Numbered from the stretch's first letter, positions 45,788-55,320 are shown. The stretch: DNA of 59,899 nt from JALHMQ01 sp037441125 (GCA_037441125.1 JBBIST010000008.1:1-59899); one strand, 5' to 3'. Numbers and translations: made by a program. Notes: generated by a model not told the origin, from the sequence alone.

Positions 45788-47155
45788 TCAGTGGCCGAGG
45801 CGCCGGCGCAGGTGGTTGAGCAGGTCGCTGCGGGTAATCAGTCCGATCAGGCGGTTGCCGCGCATCACGATCGGCACCAGCCCGCGGTCGAGGATCTCGG
45901 TCACCCGCGCCAGCGGCGCATCGGGCTCGATCGTCACCAGCTCGGTGCTCATCACGCTCGCCACCGGATCGGCGAAGCGCGCCGCGTCCTCGGTCACCGC
46001 GTGCAGCAGATCCTCCTCGTCGACGATGCCGACCACGCGCTCGCCCTCGAGCACCGGCAACTGCGACACGTCGTACATCCGGCAGCGGCCGACCGCGGCG
46101 AGCAGCGTGTCGCGCGGCCGCACCGTGATCACCGCGCCTTCGGCGTAGCGGCGCGTGATCAGGTCGGTGAGATCGCCGGCGGCCGGCGCGCCGGCGAAAC
46201 CCTGGTCGCGCAGCCAGAAGTCGTTGTACATCTTCGACAGGTACTTGGCGCCCGAGTCGCAGACGAAACTCACCACGCGTTCGGGTGCGGTTCGGCTGCG
46301 GCAGTAGCGCAGCGCCGCCGCCAGCAGCGTGCCCGACGATGAGCCGGCGAGGATGCCTTCCTGGCGCAGCAGTTCGCGCGCGGCGGCGAAGCTCTCGCCG
46401 TCGGTGATCGTGTAGGCCCGCGCCACGCCCGACAGATCGGCGATCGGCGGCAGGAAGTCCTCGCCGATACCTTCGACCAGCCACGAGCCGGCGGTGCCGA
46501 TCGTGCCGCTGCGCACGTAGTCGGCGAGCACCGAACCGGCCGGATCGGCGAGCACCAGTTTCACCTGCGGCGCGCGGGCGCGAAAGCAGCGCGCCAGGCC
46601 GGTGATCGTGCCGCCGCTGCCGACACCGCAGACCACGGCGTCGAGCCGTCCCCCGGTCTGGCGCAGCAGTTCCGGACCGGTCGTTCGCTCGTGCGCGAGC
46701 GGGTTGGCCGGATTGGCGAACTGGTTGATGTAGACCGAGTTCGGCGTGCGTGCGGCGATCGCCTCGGCCATGTCCTGGTAGTACTCGGGGTGGCCTTTGC
46801 CGACGTCCGAGCGCGTCATCACGATCTCGGCGCCGAGCGCGCGCAGGTGAAAGATCTTCTCCTGGCTCATCTTGTCCGGGATCACGAACAGGCAGCGGTA
46901 GCCCTTCGCCAGCCCGACCAGTGCCAGCGCCAGCCCGGTGTTGCCGGCGGTCGCCTCGACGATCGTGCCGCCGGGCGCAAGCTGTCCGTCGCGCTCGGCC
47001 GCCTCGATCATCGACACCGCGATCCGGTCCTTGATCGAACCGCCCGGGTTCTGGCTTTCGAGCTTGAGCAGCAGCTCGCACGGCCCGGTGTCGAGCCGAG
47101 TGACCGGCACCAGCGGCGTGTTGCCGATCAAGTCGAGCAGGGGAGCGGCCGTCAT
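45788..47155 (-). CDS. Cystathionine beta-synthase
   Basis: A 455-aa PLP enzyme: catalytic domain residues 1-320 with Lys in NPGGSIKDRIAVSM, the TAGNTG phosphate loop, GVGSGGTITG and the FVCDSGAKYLSKMYNDFW end, followed by two CBS domains (about 335-450, the second VMSTELVTIEPDAPLARVTE). There is no N-terminal heme domain as in animals. It joins serine and homocysteine. ATG 47155 is chosen, with AAGGATG upstream; the frame extends into sequence without similarity. Coupled to the gamma-lyase gene. Confidence 0.92.
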   Translation of the reverse strand: MTAAPLLDLIGNTPLVPVTRLDTGPCELLLKLESQNPGGSIKDRIAVSMIEAAERDGQLAPGGTIVEATAGNTGLALALVGLAKGYRCLFVIPDKMSQEKIFHLRALGAEIVMTRSDVGKGHPEYYQDMAEAIAARTPNSVYINQFANPANPLAHERTTGPELLRQTGGRLDAVVCGVGSGGTITGLARCFRARAPQVKLVLADPAGSVLADYVRSGTIGTAGSWLVEGIGEDFLPPIADLSGVARAYTITDGESFAAARELLRQEGILAGSSSGTLLAAALRYCRSRTAPERVVSFVCDSGAKYLSKMYNDFWLRDQGFAGAPAAGDLTDLITRRYAEGAVITVRPRDTLLAAVGRCRMYDVSQLPVLEGERVVGIVDEEDLLHAVTEDAARFADPVASVMSTELVTIEPDAPLARVTEILDRGLVPIVMRGNRLIGLITRSDLLNHLRRRLGH

Positions 47156-47243
47156 CGTCGGTTCATCCTTGGGCCGCAGTGTGCCATCGGCCTTGCCGCC
47201 GCGCGCGGCAGGTGGCGCCGGGCGACCGGGGTCGAGTGCCCCA

Positions 47244-48500
47244 TCAGCCGAGCATCGCGGTCCACATCGACTGGCCCCAGTTGCGCCCCGCCTGACCGGA
47301 GGCGAGGCTGTGCTTCGGGTCGACGTTGATGCGCACCACCGGCGGCTTGCCCGGATCGAGAGTCGAGACGACCTTGATGCCGATCGCCTCGTCGCGGTTG
47401 ACGTACGCCCAGCAGATCGCGTCCGGCAGGGACACCGTGCCGGCGACCACCGGCGCCGGGCGGCCTTCGGCGCGGCGCAGGATGTCGGCGGCAACCCGCT
47501 GGCCGGCGAAGAAGGCGAGGTGGCCGCTCTTGGGCAGCGGCGTGCCGGTGGCGTCGCCGATCACGTAGATCTTGTCGTCGGCTTCGGCCTGGAAGGTCGG
47601 CAGGCGCACCGGCGCCCAGCGCTCGCCGAGGCCGGCCTGCCTGATCAGCGCCGGCGCGCGCATCGGCAGCACGATGTTGATGCCGCTGTAGTCGAGATCG
47701 CCCATCGAGGTCGACAGCACTCGCCGGCCGGCGTCGACCGCCGTGATCTCGGTGCTCGGCTGGTACTCGAGCAGGCCCGGGTACTCGCTTTGCATCGCTG
47801 CCTGCAGCGGCGCGGCGATCGGCGCCGGCAGCGGCGCCGGGTTCGCATCGACGACGATCACCTTGCCCTTGGTGCCGCGGCGCTTGGCCTGGTCGGCGAT
47901 CAACAATGCGCGCTCGTACGGCGCCGGCGGGCAGCGATAGGGCGGACGCGGCACGCTGACGATGAAGTTGCCGCCGCGTTCGAGGAAGCGGTCGACCTGC
48001 TCGCGCACCGCCTGCTGCTCGAAGGCGCGAAAGCCGACCGGTAACTGAGCGCGCGCCTGCGCGTAGCCTTTTACGCCGTCCTCGATGTACTCGACTCCGG
48101 GCGAGAGCACGAGGAAGTCGTAGTCGTACCTGCGCCCGCCGGCGACCAGCACCGCCGCCGCGCGGTCGATCTCGGTGGCCACCGCCTGCACCCGGCGCAC
48201 GCCGGCCGCGTCGAGCCGCGCGTAGGTGCGCTGGTAGTCCTCGGCGCGCGTGAAGCCGGCGACGAAGTGCGACGACATCGGGCACGACATGAAACCGGGG
48301 TTCGCTTCGATCAGGGTCACGTGCGCGCCGCGCGCCTCGGCCAGCGCGCGCGCCGCGCCGATGCCGCCCCAGCCGCCGCCGAGCACCACCACGCGCGGTC
48401 CCTTGGCCTTGGGCGCGGCGGCGCAGCCGGCGAGCGCGACGCCGGCCGTGGCCAGCCCGGCGCCGATCAGGGTGCGACGAGTCGATGAAGTGCGGTGCAT
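47244..48500 (-). CDS. Flavocytochrome c sulfide dehydrogenase-like flavoprotein (FccB/SoxF family)
   Basis: A 418-aa exported FAD protein: twin-arginine motif in STRRTLIGAG, hydrophobic stretch and possible lipobox LAGC (Cys 26). FAD loop VVVLGGGWGGIGAARALAEA. The two Cys that form the redox disulfide in FccB appear conserved (in YRCPPAPYERAL and DAICWAYV), and KSGHLAFFAGQRVAADIL matches the family. It would oxidise sulfide in the periplasm, normally with a cytochrome c partner (FccA), which is not seen nearby. Upstream of cystathionine genes on the same strand; 182 bases before it show nothing clear. Confidence 0.85.
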   Translation of the reverse strand: MHRTSSTRRTLIGAGLATAGVALAGCAAAPKAKGPRVVVLGGGWGGIGAARALAEARGAHVTLIEANPGFMSCPMSSHFVAGFTRAEDYQRTYARLDAAGVRRVQAVATEIDRAAAVLVAGGRRYDYDFLVLSPGVEYIEDGVKGYAQARAQLPVGFRAFEQQAVREQVDRFLERGGNFIVSVPRPPYRCPPAPYERALLIADQAKRRGTKGKVIVVDANPAPLPAPIAAPLQAAMQSEYPGLLEYQPSTEITAVDAGRRVLSTSMGDLDYSGINIVLPMRAPALIRQAGLGERWAPVRLPTFQAEADDKIYVIGDATGTPLPKSGHLAFFAGQRVAADILRRAEGRPAPVVAGTVSLPDAICWAYVNRDEAIGIKVVSTLDPGKPPVVRINVDPKHSLASGQAGRNWGQSMWTAMLG

Positions 48501-48682
48501 GCGATCTCCTCCGGTGGTCTTCTGGCGGGTCGATCGGCGCTCGGAGCGAGCGCGCGATCACGCTTCCGGGTCCATCCCGGAGCGGCACAACCCTAAGTCT
48601 GGTCGGGCGCAGCGCGCAACCCGTGAAAGCGTGCTGTCGTCACCGGCGCCGCTGGCCGGCGACGATTCGACTGCCACCAAGG

Positions 48683-50854
48683 CTAGAGAAACGGCTTGGC
48701 GCGCTCGATCAGCTCGGCCAGTCCGCGCTCGTTCGGATTGCGCGGCTTGCCCGGATGGATGATCGCCACCTGGCAGGCTTCGGCCGCCTCCACCAACTGG
48801 CGGTAGGTGCCGGCGTTGATGTCCTTGATGTAGGCCTGCTTGTTGTCGTTGTAGGCGAACATCTGCGGATTGATGTTCTGGCACTCGTTGCAGCTCGGGC
48901 AGCGCGCGGTCTCGATCCAGGCCTCGTCCTTCGGTGCCGCTTCGGCTGCGGCCGGCGGCGCTTCGGGCGCGGCGGCGGTGGCCGTCGCTGCGGCCGGCGG
49001 CGCCGCAGCGGCAGGGAGGCTCGCTTCCCAGGCGGCGCGTTCGCGCGCCAGCAGTGCCGCGGCGTGCGAGTCGTTGATGCCGGCGTGTTCCTGCAGCCGG
49101 CGCCACAGCAGCAGGCAGCGGCGCGCCGCCTGCATCAGCTTCTGGTCGACGATCACCCGGTGCAGGCGGTCGTCGCCGTCGACCGCCCAGACGTAGGGAA
49201 CGTGCTCGGTCTGGCGCTCGTCGGGCAGGGCCAGCCACTCGGCCGCGGGCAGCATGGCCGCGCACCAGCGCGCGCGCGGCACGCGCGCGAAATGATGGGC
49301 GTAGCGGCGATCGGCGAGCGCGAAGTCGGCGTAGGTGAAGGCCACGGGCACGCGGACTCGCTGCAGGTCGTCGTCGGCGTACTCGAAGGAGTCAAGCGCC
49401 CAGTCGGACTCGCGGTCGCGGTTGTTCTCCAGCGAGAAGCGCGTCGCCCAGTTGTCGCCGGCGGCGGCGTCGTAGGTGAACGCCGGGAAGGCGCGCGCGT
49501 CCATCGCCGCTGCTGCGCTCAGGTAGGCGGGCAGGGTCGCGGCCGCGGCCGGCGCGCCGGCGAAGACGCTGAACAGCGCCGGCTCGCGGCAGCGCATGCC
49601 GTGGCGCAGGCGTTCGCGCAGCGCCACCAGGTTGGAGCTCGCCGACTGCAGAACGAACATGCCGCCGAGCGCCATCGCCGTGGTCGCCAGGCGGGCGCTG
49701 CGCACGCCGAAAGCGTAGCGGCCGGTGGCGAGCGAGGACTCCTCGAGCAGGTCGGCGGTGATCACCAGCACCTTCAGCGGCAGCCCGGCCGACAGCAGCC
49801 CCATGAGGCCGGCGTTTTCCGGTGCCTCGCTGCCGCCGGCGTCGATGCACACGAGGTAGTCGGGAAACTGCGCCAGGTCGGCGGCGGTCAGGGCGTCTGT
49901 GTCGTAGCGCGCGAAGAAGGCGTCGTGCTCGGACTCGACGTAGGCGCCGGCGACCTCGAGTTCGGCGATCGCGATCGCCTTGATCAACTCGACCAGTTGC
50001 GGCAGCCGCTCGCGGTAGGCGGCGGCGGCGCTGGCGCAGTCGGCGAATTCGAACTCGAGCGCCGGCGCGACGTCTGGGCCGGCAGCGGGGTCGGGGTAGA
50101 AGCGCTGGCTGCGCAGCGCCTGCAGCACGCTCGCGATGCGCTGGCGGCGCGAGGCCGGCAGGTCTTCCTGCGGCGCGCGGCGACTGACCAGGCGCGACAT
50201 GGCGTCGAAGTCGAAGCTGTCGCCGTGCAGCGCGCCGACCGCGCTGCGCAGCGCCTGCGGCTGGCGGCCGGCGGCGGAGCGCAGGAAGGCGGCGCGCTCG
50301 ATGTCGCTGAGCTTGCGCACCAGGCGGTCGATCAGGGCGCGGAACTCGCGCGTCTTCTCGGCGTGCACCGCGCGCCAGGCGTGGCGGACCAGTCGCGCCG
50401 GCAGTGCGGCGTCGCAGTCGACCAGTTCGCCGTCGAGGTGCAGCGCTGCGGTCACGCGCGCCAGCGCCTGTTCGGCCTCGTCGTCGCCGGCCACGCGCGC
50501 CGCCGCCTGGCGCCAAAGCTGCGACAGGCGGCCTTGCGCGCCGGCGGCCAGCAGCGAGCGCAGCTCGCGCTCGAGGCGCAGGGTGAGGCGGCGCAGGCGC
50601 TCGCCGTCGACGCCGCGCGGTGCCGTCTGCGCCAGGACGCGGTTGACGAGTTCGCCGAGCGCAAGCGCGTAGTCGGGCTGCGCCGGGTCGTCGACCAGCA
50701 GCAGCGGGAAGTCGTAGCGCAGGCGGGTCAGGTCGCGCAGGGGCGCGAGCAGCGCCGGGCGCAGGCCGGCGTCGACCGGCAGCAGATGATCGCCGTCCGG
50801 CTTGCCGGTCAGGTGGAAGACGACCTGGTCCTGGAGCTTGGTGGCCATGTCCAT
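48683..50854 (-). CDS. 723-aa ferredoxin-tailed protein next to korAB (unrecognised N-terminal region)
   Basis: A 723-aa cytosolic protein. Residues about 640-723 are a ferredoxin-like domain: RCPSCNEC (three Cys near 650-656) and EACQVAIIHPG (distal Cys near 691). An Ala/Pro linker precedes it (about 605-635). The first 600 residues match no family I can name. Residues about 330-535 (YLVCIDAGGSEAPENAGLMG, LKVLVITADLLEE, PALFSVFAGAP) recall the TPP-domain layout of pyruvate:ferredoxin oxidoreductases but lack the GDGD metal motif that korB has. Last gene of the nfnAB-korAB series, 29 bases after korB; likely an electron carrier or structural subunit of that complex. Start by ATG 50854, no strong SD. 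Confidence 0.75.
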   Translation of the reverse strand: MDMATKLQDQVVFHLTGKPDGDHLLPVDAGLRPALLAPLRDLTRLRYDFPLLLVDDPAQPDYALALGELVNRVLAQTAPRGVDGERLRRLTLRLERELRSLLAAGAQGRLSQLWRQAAARVAGDDEAEQALARVTAALHLDGELVDCDAALPARLVRHAWRAVHAEKTREFRALIDRLVRKLSDIERAAFLRSAAGRQPQALRSAVGALHGDSFDFDAMSRLVSRRAPQEDLPASRRQRIASVLQALRSQRFYPDPAAGPDVAPALEFEFADCASAAAAYRERLPQLVELIKAIAIAELEVAGAYVESEHDAFFARYDTDALTAADLAQFPDYLVCIDAGGSEAPENAGLMGLLSAGLPLKVLVITADLLEESSLATGRYAFGVRSARLATTAMALGGMFVLQSASSNLVALRERLRHGMRCREPALFSVFAGAPAAAATLPAYLSAAAAMDARAFPAFTYDAAAGDNWATRFSLENNRDRESDWALDSFEYADDDLQRVRVPVAFTYADFALADRRYAHHFARVPRARWCAAMLPAAEWLALPDERQTEHVPYVWAVDGDDRLHRVIVDQKLMQAARRCLLLWRRLQEHAGINDSHAAALLARERAAWEASLPAAAAPPAAATATAAAPEAPPAAAEAAPKDEAWIETARCPSCNECQNINPQMFAYNDNKQAYIKDINAGTYRQLVEAAEACQVAIIHPGKPRNPNERGLAELIERAKPFL

Positions 50855-50883
50855 GGTGGCGCGAGCGGCTGCGTGGCAGTGGT

Positions 50884-51873
50884 TCAGGCGGCGCGCGCCG
50901 GGGCGGCCGCATCGTCGGGCCAGATCGTGACCTTGTCGAACTCGGCCTCGAGGCCGGCGCGGATCGCTTCGGCGGTGCGCGGCCGGCCGGCGCCGCGCAG
51001 GTCCTCGTAGCAGGGAACCTGCGTGTTGCGGTACAGGATGCCGACCGGGATCAGCTCGCTGGCGGAAGCGATCTCGCGCGCCTGATGGATGTTGCTCGGA
51101 TCGTGGCTGCGCTGGTTGCGGTAGATGCGGCTCGTTTCCGCCGAGGGCTGCAGGCCGTCGTCGTGGGTGAGCAGCAGCGTCTTGCCCGGATCGTGCAGCC
51201 AGGGCTCGTACATCTTCGGCAACCACTCCGGGCAGCGCTGCATGATGCGCACGAAGGAAAAGCCGCGGTGCCGGTAGGCCTGGGCGATGATGTCGTACAG
51301 CACCTCGGGCATCCAGTCGACGCCCTGGGCGACGAAGGAGACGTTGGTCACGCCCAGCGTCACCGTCAGCGGATTGAGCGCTTCGAGCACCGAGCCGTAG
51401 GGCGTCGTGTTGCTTTTCAGGCCGATCGGCGAAGTGGGCGAGGCCTGCTTCTTGGTCAGACCGTAGACCTGGTTGTCGTGCAGGATCACGGTCATGTTCA
51501 TGTTGTAGCGCAGGGCGTGGATCCAGTGCGCGGCGCCGATCGAGCAGCAGTCGCCGTCGCCGGTGTTGACGAACACCGCCAGGTCCGGGCGCGCCATCTT
51601 CACGCCCTGCGCGATCGGCAACGCGCGCCCGTGGATGCCGTGAAAGCCGTAGGTCTTCATGTAGTGCGGGAAGCGGCTCGAACAGCCGATGCCCGAGACG
51701 AACACGGTGCGCTCGGGGGCGAGATCTTCGTCGCGGCACAGGCGCTGCACGGCGGTCAGAATGGCGTTGTCGCCGCAGCCGCTGCACCAGCGCGGCACGC
51801 CGCCCTGGTAGTCCTCCAGGGTGTGATGCTCTTCGTGCAGCTTGATCACGCACTGGGACAGCGCTGAACTCAT
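50884..51873 (-). CDS. korB: 2-oxoacid:ferredoxin oxidoreductase beta subunit (KorB-like)
   Basis: A 329-aa TPP- and Fe-S-containing subunit. RWCSGCGDNAILTAVQRLCR with the CxxC pair, SGIGCSSRFPHYMKTYGFHG, and VFVNTGDGDCCSIGAAHWIH (TPP/Mg motif GDGD). NNQVYGLTKKQASPTSPIGL-type sequence (here DNQVYGLTKKQASPTS) is typical of 2-oxoglutarate/2-oxoacid enzymes. It oxidatively decarboxylates a 2-oxoacid with CoA, reducing ferredoxin. Starts 3 bases after the korA stop. Substrate 2-oxoglutarate is inferred from context. Confidence 0.9.
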   Translation of the reverse strand: MSSALSQCVIKLHEEHHTLEDYQGGVPRWCSGCGDNAILTAVQRLCRDEDLAPERTVFVSGIGCSSRFPHYMKTYGFHGIHGRALPIAQGVKMARPDLAVFVNTGDGDCCSIGAAHWIHALRYNMNMTVILHDNQVYGLTKKQASPTSPIGLKSNTTPYGSVLEALNPLTVTLGVTNVSFVAQGVDWMPEVLYDIIAQAYRHRGFSFVRIMQRCPEWLPKMYEPWLHDPGKTLLLTHDDGLQPSAETSRIYRNQRSHDPSNIHQAREIASASELIPVGILYRNTQVPCYEDLRGAGRPRTAEAIRAGLEAEFDKVTIWPDDAAAPARAA

Positions 51874-51876
51874 CGG

Positions 51877-53778
51877 CTAGTTCCCCTGGTTGAGTCGGGC
51901 GCGGATCGCCTTGACCACGTTGGCCGGCTTGATCGGCTGGCCGCGCGCCTCGGTCCAGCAGTCGACGTCGACCAGCGTGCGCGCGCGCAGCATCATCGCC
52001 AGCGGCGCGTAGCGGCGGTTCTCCGCATCGATGACTTCGTCTTCGCCCGGGCGGTCGGCCCAGGTGCCTTCGACCGTCATCACCTTCTGGAAGCGCTTGA
52101 GGATGTCCTTGATGCCCGAGGGCATCGGCTGGATGAAGCGCATCTGCAGCGCCGAGACCTTCAGTCCTTCGTCGCGCAGCCGCTGCACCGCTTCCTCGAT
52201 CACGCCCTGCGTGCTGCCCCAGCCGACCACCAGCAGGTCGCCCTCGGCGTCGCCGAACACCGGCGGCGTCTTCAGCGCTTTCTGCAGGGTGGCGAGCTTG
52301 AGGCTGCGCATGCGCAGCCCTTCCTCGTTGATCGCCGGGTCGTAGGCGACCTTGCTGGCGCGGTCGTGCGCCAGCCCGGTGACCGTGTGAACGCCGCCCG
52401 CCTGGCCGGGGACGAAGCGGCGCGCGATGCCGGTGACCGGATCCCAGTCGTAGGGCTTGGCGCCGTCGGCCACCGGGCTCTGGTCGAGCGGCGGCGCCAG
52501 CCAGTCCTCGGAGAAGTTCGGCCGCGGAAACGGCTGCTGCGCGGTCGCCAGGCTCGCATCGGACAGGACCACGACCACCATGTTGAAGGTCTCGGCGATC
52601 TTGCGCGCGGTGATCATCGAGTAGAAGCAGTCCTCGATGCTGGTGACCGCCATCACCACCTTCGGCGCGTCGCCGTGGCTGCCGTAGATCGAGGTCAGCA
52701 GGTCGGCCTGCTCGACCTTGGTCGGCTGGCCGGTGCTCGGGCCGCCGCGCTGCACGTTGACCACCACCAGCGGGATCTCGGCCATCACCGCCAGGCCGAT
52801 GCCTTCCTGCTTGAGCGAGTAGCCGGGCCCGGAGGTGATCGTCACCGCGCAGCGGCCGGCATAGGAGGCGCCGATGGCGAAGGCGCAGGCGGCGATCTCG
52901 TCTTCGGCCTGGTGGACGATGCCGCCGACGCGCTCGAAGATCTCCGACAGGTAGTGCGAAGCCGAGGTCGCCGGCGTGATCGGGTACATGGCGCAGATGT
53001 CCATGCCCGAGGCAACCACGCCGAGCGCGATCGCCGTGTTGCCGTTGACGACGATCTGCGGCACCTCGGATTTCTCGGCCGGGATCCGGTACTTGAAGTC
53101 GAGGTTGGCCTCGGCCCAGGCGTGACCCGCTTGCAGCAGGCGCACGTTGCTGTCGATGACCTTCTGGTCCTTCTTGCCGAAGATCAGCGCGATCTGCTCG
53201 CGGCCGAGCGCCAGGCTCAGGCTGTAGATGCTGCACAGCATGCCGAGCACGAACATGTTCTTGCCGCGCCGGGCATCGGTCATCAGCGTCCGGCACTCGC
53301 GCTCGAGCGGGATCTCGCACACGCGATAGCCGACTCGGCGCAGCGCCGCGACCGTGTCGGTGTAGGACTTGGCGATCGCCGGATCGCGGTGCTCGGCCCA
53401 CATGCTCTCGAGCAGGATCGTCGCCCCCGGCTTCAGCTCGCCGGCGCGCACGCGCCCGAGCAGCACCTGCTCGTTGAAGGCCACGACCAGGTCGGTTTCG
53501 TCGCCGCCGTTGGTGACCCGCTGCGAGCCGATGCGGATGCGGATGCCGCTGGCGCCGGCCACACTGCGCGCCGGCGGCTGGATCTCGGCCGGGATGATCT
53601 CGACCGTCCAGATGCCGTTGCCGCTGCGCGCGGCGATCGCCGCCAGCGACTGGCCGCAGCGCTGCGCGCCCTCGCCCGAGTCGCTGATCACTTCGACGAT
53701 GTGCTCGGCCAGGGTGACCGTGCGCCGGCTGCCGGCCCCGGCCTGGGGCGGGCTGTCGAGTACTACGGGGTCTTTCAT
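51877..53778 (-). CDS. korA: 2-oxoacid:ferredoxin oxidoreductase alpha subunit with fused gamma domain (KorA-like)
   Basis: A 633-aa subunit. Residues about 20-190 are the gamma (CoA-related) domain (SDSGEGAQRCGQSLAAIAAR, VVAFNEQVLLGRVRAGELKP), followed by the alpha/pyrimidine domain with ICAMYPITPATSASHYLSEI and ITSGPGYSLKQEGIGLAVMA. Such gamma-alpha fusions are the common aerobic-bacterial form. ATG 53778 is chosen; a TTG seven codons earlier is possible. Between nfnB and korB on the same strand with short gaps. Expected partner: korB, reduced ferredoxin as product. Confidence 0.9.
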   Translation of the reverse strand: MKDPVVLDSPPQAGAGSRRTVTLAEHIVEVISDSGEGAQRCGQSLAAIAARSGNGIWTVEIIPAEIQPPARSVAGASGIRIRIGSQRVTNGGDETDLVVAFNEQVLLGRVRAGELKPGATILLESMWAEHRDPAIAKSYTDTVAALRRVGYRVCEIPLERECRTLMTDARRGKNMFVLGMLCSIYSLSLALGREQIALIFGKKDQKVIDSNVRLLQAGHAWAEANLDFKYRIPAEKSEVPQIVVNGNTAIALGVVASGMDICAMYPITPATSASHYLSEIFERVGGIVHQAEDEIAACAFAIGASYAGRCAVTITSGPGYSLKQEGIGLAVMAEIPLVVVNVQRGGPSTGQPTKVEQADLLTSIYGSHGDAPKVVMAVTSIEDCFYSMITARKIAETFNMVVVVLSDASLATAQQPFPRPNFSEDWLAPPLDQSPVADGAKPYDWDPVTGIARRFVPGQAGGVHTVTGLAHDRASKVAYDPAINEEGLRMRSLKLATLQKALKTPPVFGDAEGDLLVVGWGSTQGVIEEAVQRLRDEGLKVSALQMRFIQPMPSGIKDILKRFQKVMTVEGTWADRPGEDEVIDAENRRYAPLAMMLRARTLVDVDCWTEARGQPIKPANVVKAIRARLNQGN

Positions 53779-53808
53779 TCCGGGATCCTCAGGTACCAAG
53801 GCGCGACC

Positions 53809-55317
53809 TCAGGCGAGGCGGATGCGGGCCAGCCCGTGCTCTTCGGGCGCGATGCCGAAGCGGCGCGGGCCGGCGGTAGCGGCGTAGACCGAGTCGCTGT
53901 CGCGCAGTCCCAGGTAGGCCTTGATGCTGCGCGCGGCGCGGCGCCCGGCGCCCATCGCCTGGATCACGGTCGCGGCACCGGTGACGATGTCGCCGCCGGC
54001 GTACACGCCCGCCATCGAAGTGGCGAGGTCATCGTCGGTGTCGATGTAGCCGCGCCGGTTGAGCTTGAGCTTGGTGGTCTGGCCGAGGATCGGGTTGGCG
54101 TTGGTGCCGATCGCGAACACGACCATGTCGCAGGCGAACTCGAACTCGCTGCCGGGCACGACCACCGGCTTGCGCCGGCCCGAGGCGTCGGGCTCGCCCA
54201 GCTCCATTTTTACGCAGCGCAGAGCGCGCACGTTGTTGTCGGCGTCGCCGAGGATCTCGACCGGTGCCGTGAGCCAGTTGAAGTCCACGCCTTCCTCCTC
54301 GGCGTGATGCACTTCCTCGACCCGCGCCGGCGCCTCCTTCTTCGAGCGACGGTAGATGCAGTGCACCGACTCGGCGCCCAGCCGCAGCGACACGCGCAGC
54401 GCGTCCATCGCCGTGTTCCCGGCGCCGATCACGGCGACGTGCTTGCCCGGCTGCAGCGGCGTGTCGAAGTTCGGGAAGTCGCGCGCGCGCATCAGGTTGC
54501 AGCGGGTGAGCAGTTCGTTGGCCGAGAGCACGCCGTTCAACGACTCGCCGGGGATGCCCATGAAGCTCGGGTAGCCGGCGCCGGTGCCGATGAACACCGC
54601 GTCAAAGCCCATCTCGGTGAGCATCTGCTCGATCGTGAACAGCCGCCCGACCAGCGTGTTGCACTCGAAGCGCACGCCCAGGCGCTTGACCTTGTCGATC
54701 TCGGCGTCGATCACCTCGTTCGGCAGGCGAAAGTCCGGGATGCCGTACTTGAGCACGCCGCCCGGCGTGTGGAAGGCCTCGTAGACCACGACCTCGCAGC
54801 CGGCCTTGGCCATGTCGGCGGCACAGGCCATGCCGGCGGGACCGGCGCCGACGATGCCGACGCGGTAGCCGCTCGGCTCAATGTAGGGCACGTTCTCCCA
54901 GCCCTCGGCGATCGCCATGTCGCCGACGAAGCGCTCGAGCCGGCCGATCGCCACCGGCTCGAGGCCGGTGCCCGGCTCGCCGACCGTGCACACGCCTTCG
55001 CACTGGTTTTCCTGCGGGCAGACGCGACCGCAGATCGACGGCAGCAGATTGGTGTCGGTGATGATGTCGTAGGCGCCGTGGTAGTGCTTTTCGCCAATCT
55101 TCTTGATGAAGCCCGGGATGTCGATGCCGACCGGACAGCCGCGCACGCAGGGCTCGTCGGCGCACTGCAGGCAGCGCTCGGCCTCGCGCAGCGCCTCTTC
55201 GATCCGGTAGCCGCAGGAGACTTCCTTGAAGTTGCGCGCGCGCTCGGCCGCATCGCGCTCCTGCACCGGCGTGCGTTCCTGCGGAATCGTGCGGATGGTT
55301 TTCTTCTTCGCCGCCAT
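53809..55317 (-). CDS. nfnB: NfnB/SudA-type NADPH-binding flavoprotein (GltD-like)
   Basis: A 502-aa protein. N-terminal Fe-S ligands in CLQCADEPCVRGCPVGIDIP and SICGRVCPQENQCEGVCTVG (two 4Fe-4S clusters), FAD loop VGIVGAGPAGMACAADMAKA, second nucleotide loop VAVIGAGNTAMDALRVSLRL and C-terminal YAGGDIVTGAATVIQAMGAG. Together with the gene before it, it forms an NADH-dependent reduced ferredoxin:NADP oxidoreductase (Nfn) or sulfide-dehydrogenase-like (Sud) pair; it could also be glutamate synthase small subunit, but no gltB is present. Begins 3 bases after nfnA. Confidence 0.85.
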   Translation of the reverse strand: MAAKKKTIRTIPQERTPVQERDAAERARNFKEVSCGYRIEEALREAERCLQCADEPCVRGCPVGIDIPGFIKKIGEKHYHGAYDIITDTNLLPSICGRVCPQENQCEGVCTVGEPGTGLEPVAIGRLERFVGDMAIAEGWENVPYIEPSGYRVGIVGAGPAGMACAADMAKAGCEVVVYEAFHTPGGVLKYGIPDFRLPNEVIDAEIDKVKRLGVRFECNTLVGRLFTIEQMLTEMGFDAVFIGTGAGYPSFMGIPGESLNGVLSANELLTRCNLMRARDFPNFDTPLQPGKHVAVIGAGNTAMDALRVSLRLGAESVHCIYRRSKKEAPARVEEVHHAEEEGVDFNWLTAPVEILGDADNNVRALRCVKMELGEPDASGRRKPVVVPGSEFEFACDMVVFAIGTNANPILGQTTKLKLNRRGYIDTDDDLATSMAGVYAGGDIVTGAATVIQAMGAGRRAARSIKAYLGLRDSDSVYAATAGPRRFGIAPEEHGLARIRLA

Positions 55318-55320
55318 GGC

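Noticed and set aside
48683..53401. One 1572-codon open frame on the minus strand covering the 723-aa gene and continuing upstream.
   Set aside because: Upstream of 50854 the frame overlaps korB and korA in a different reading frame; their sequences have full family motifs, whereas this translation has none.
53809..55317. nfnB considered as glutamate synthase small subunit gltD.
   Set aside because: No gltB nearby, and it lies 3 bases after an NfnA/SudB-type gene, the standard Nfn pair. Not fully excluded by sequence alone.
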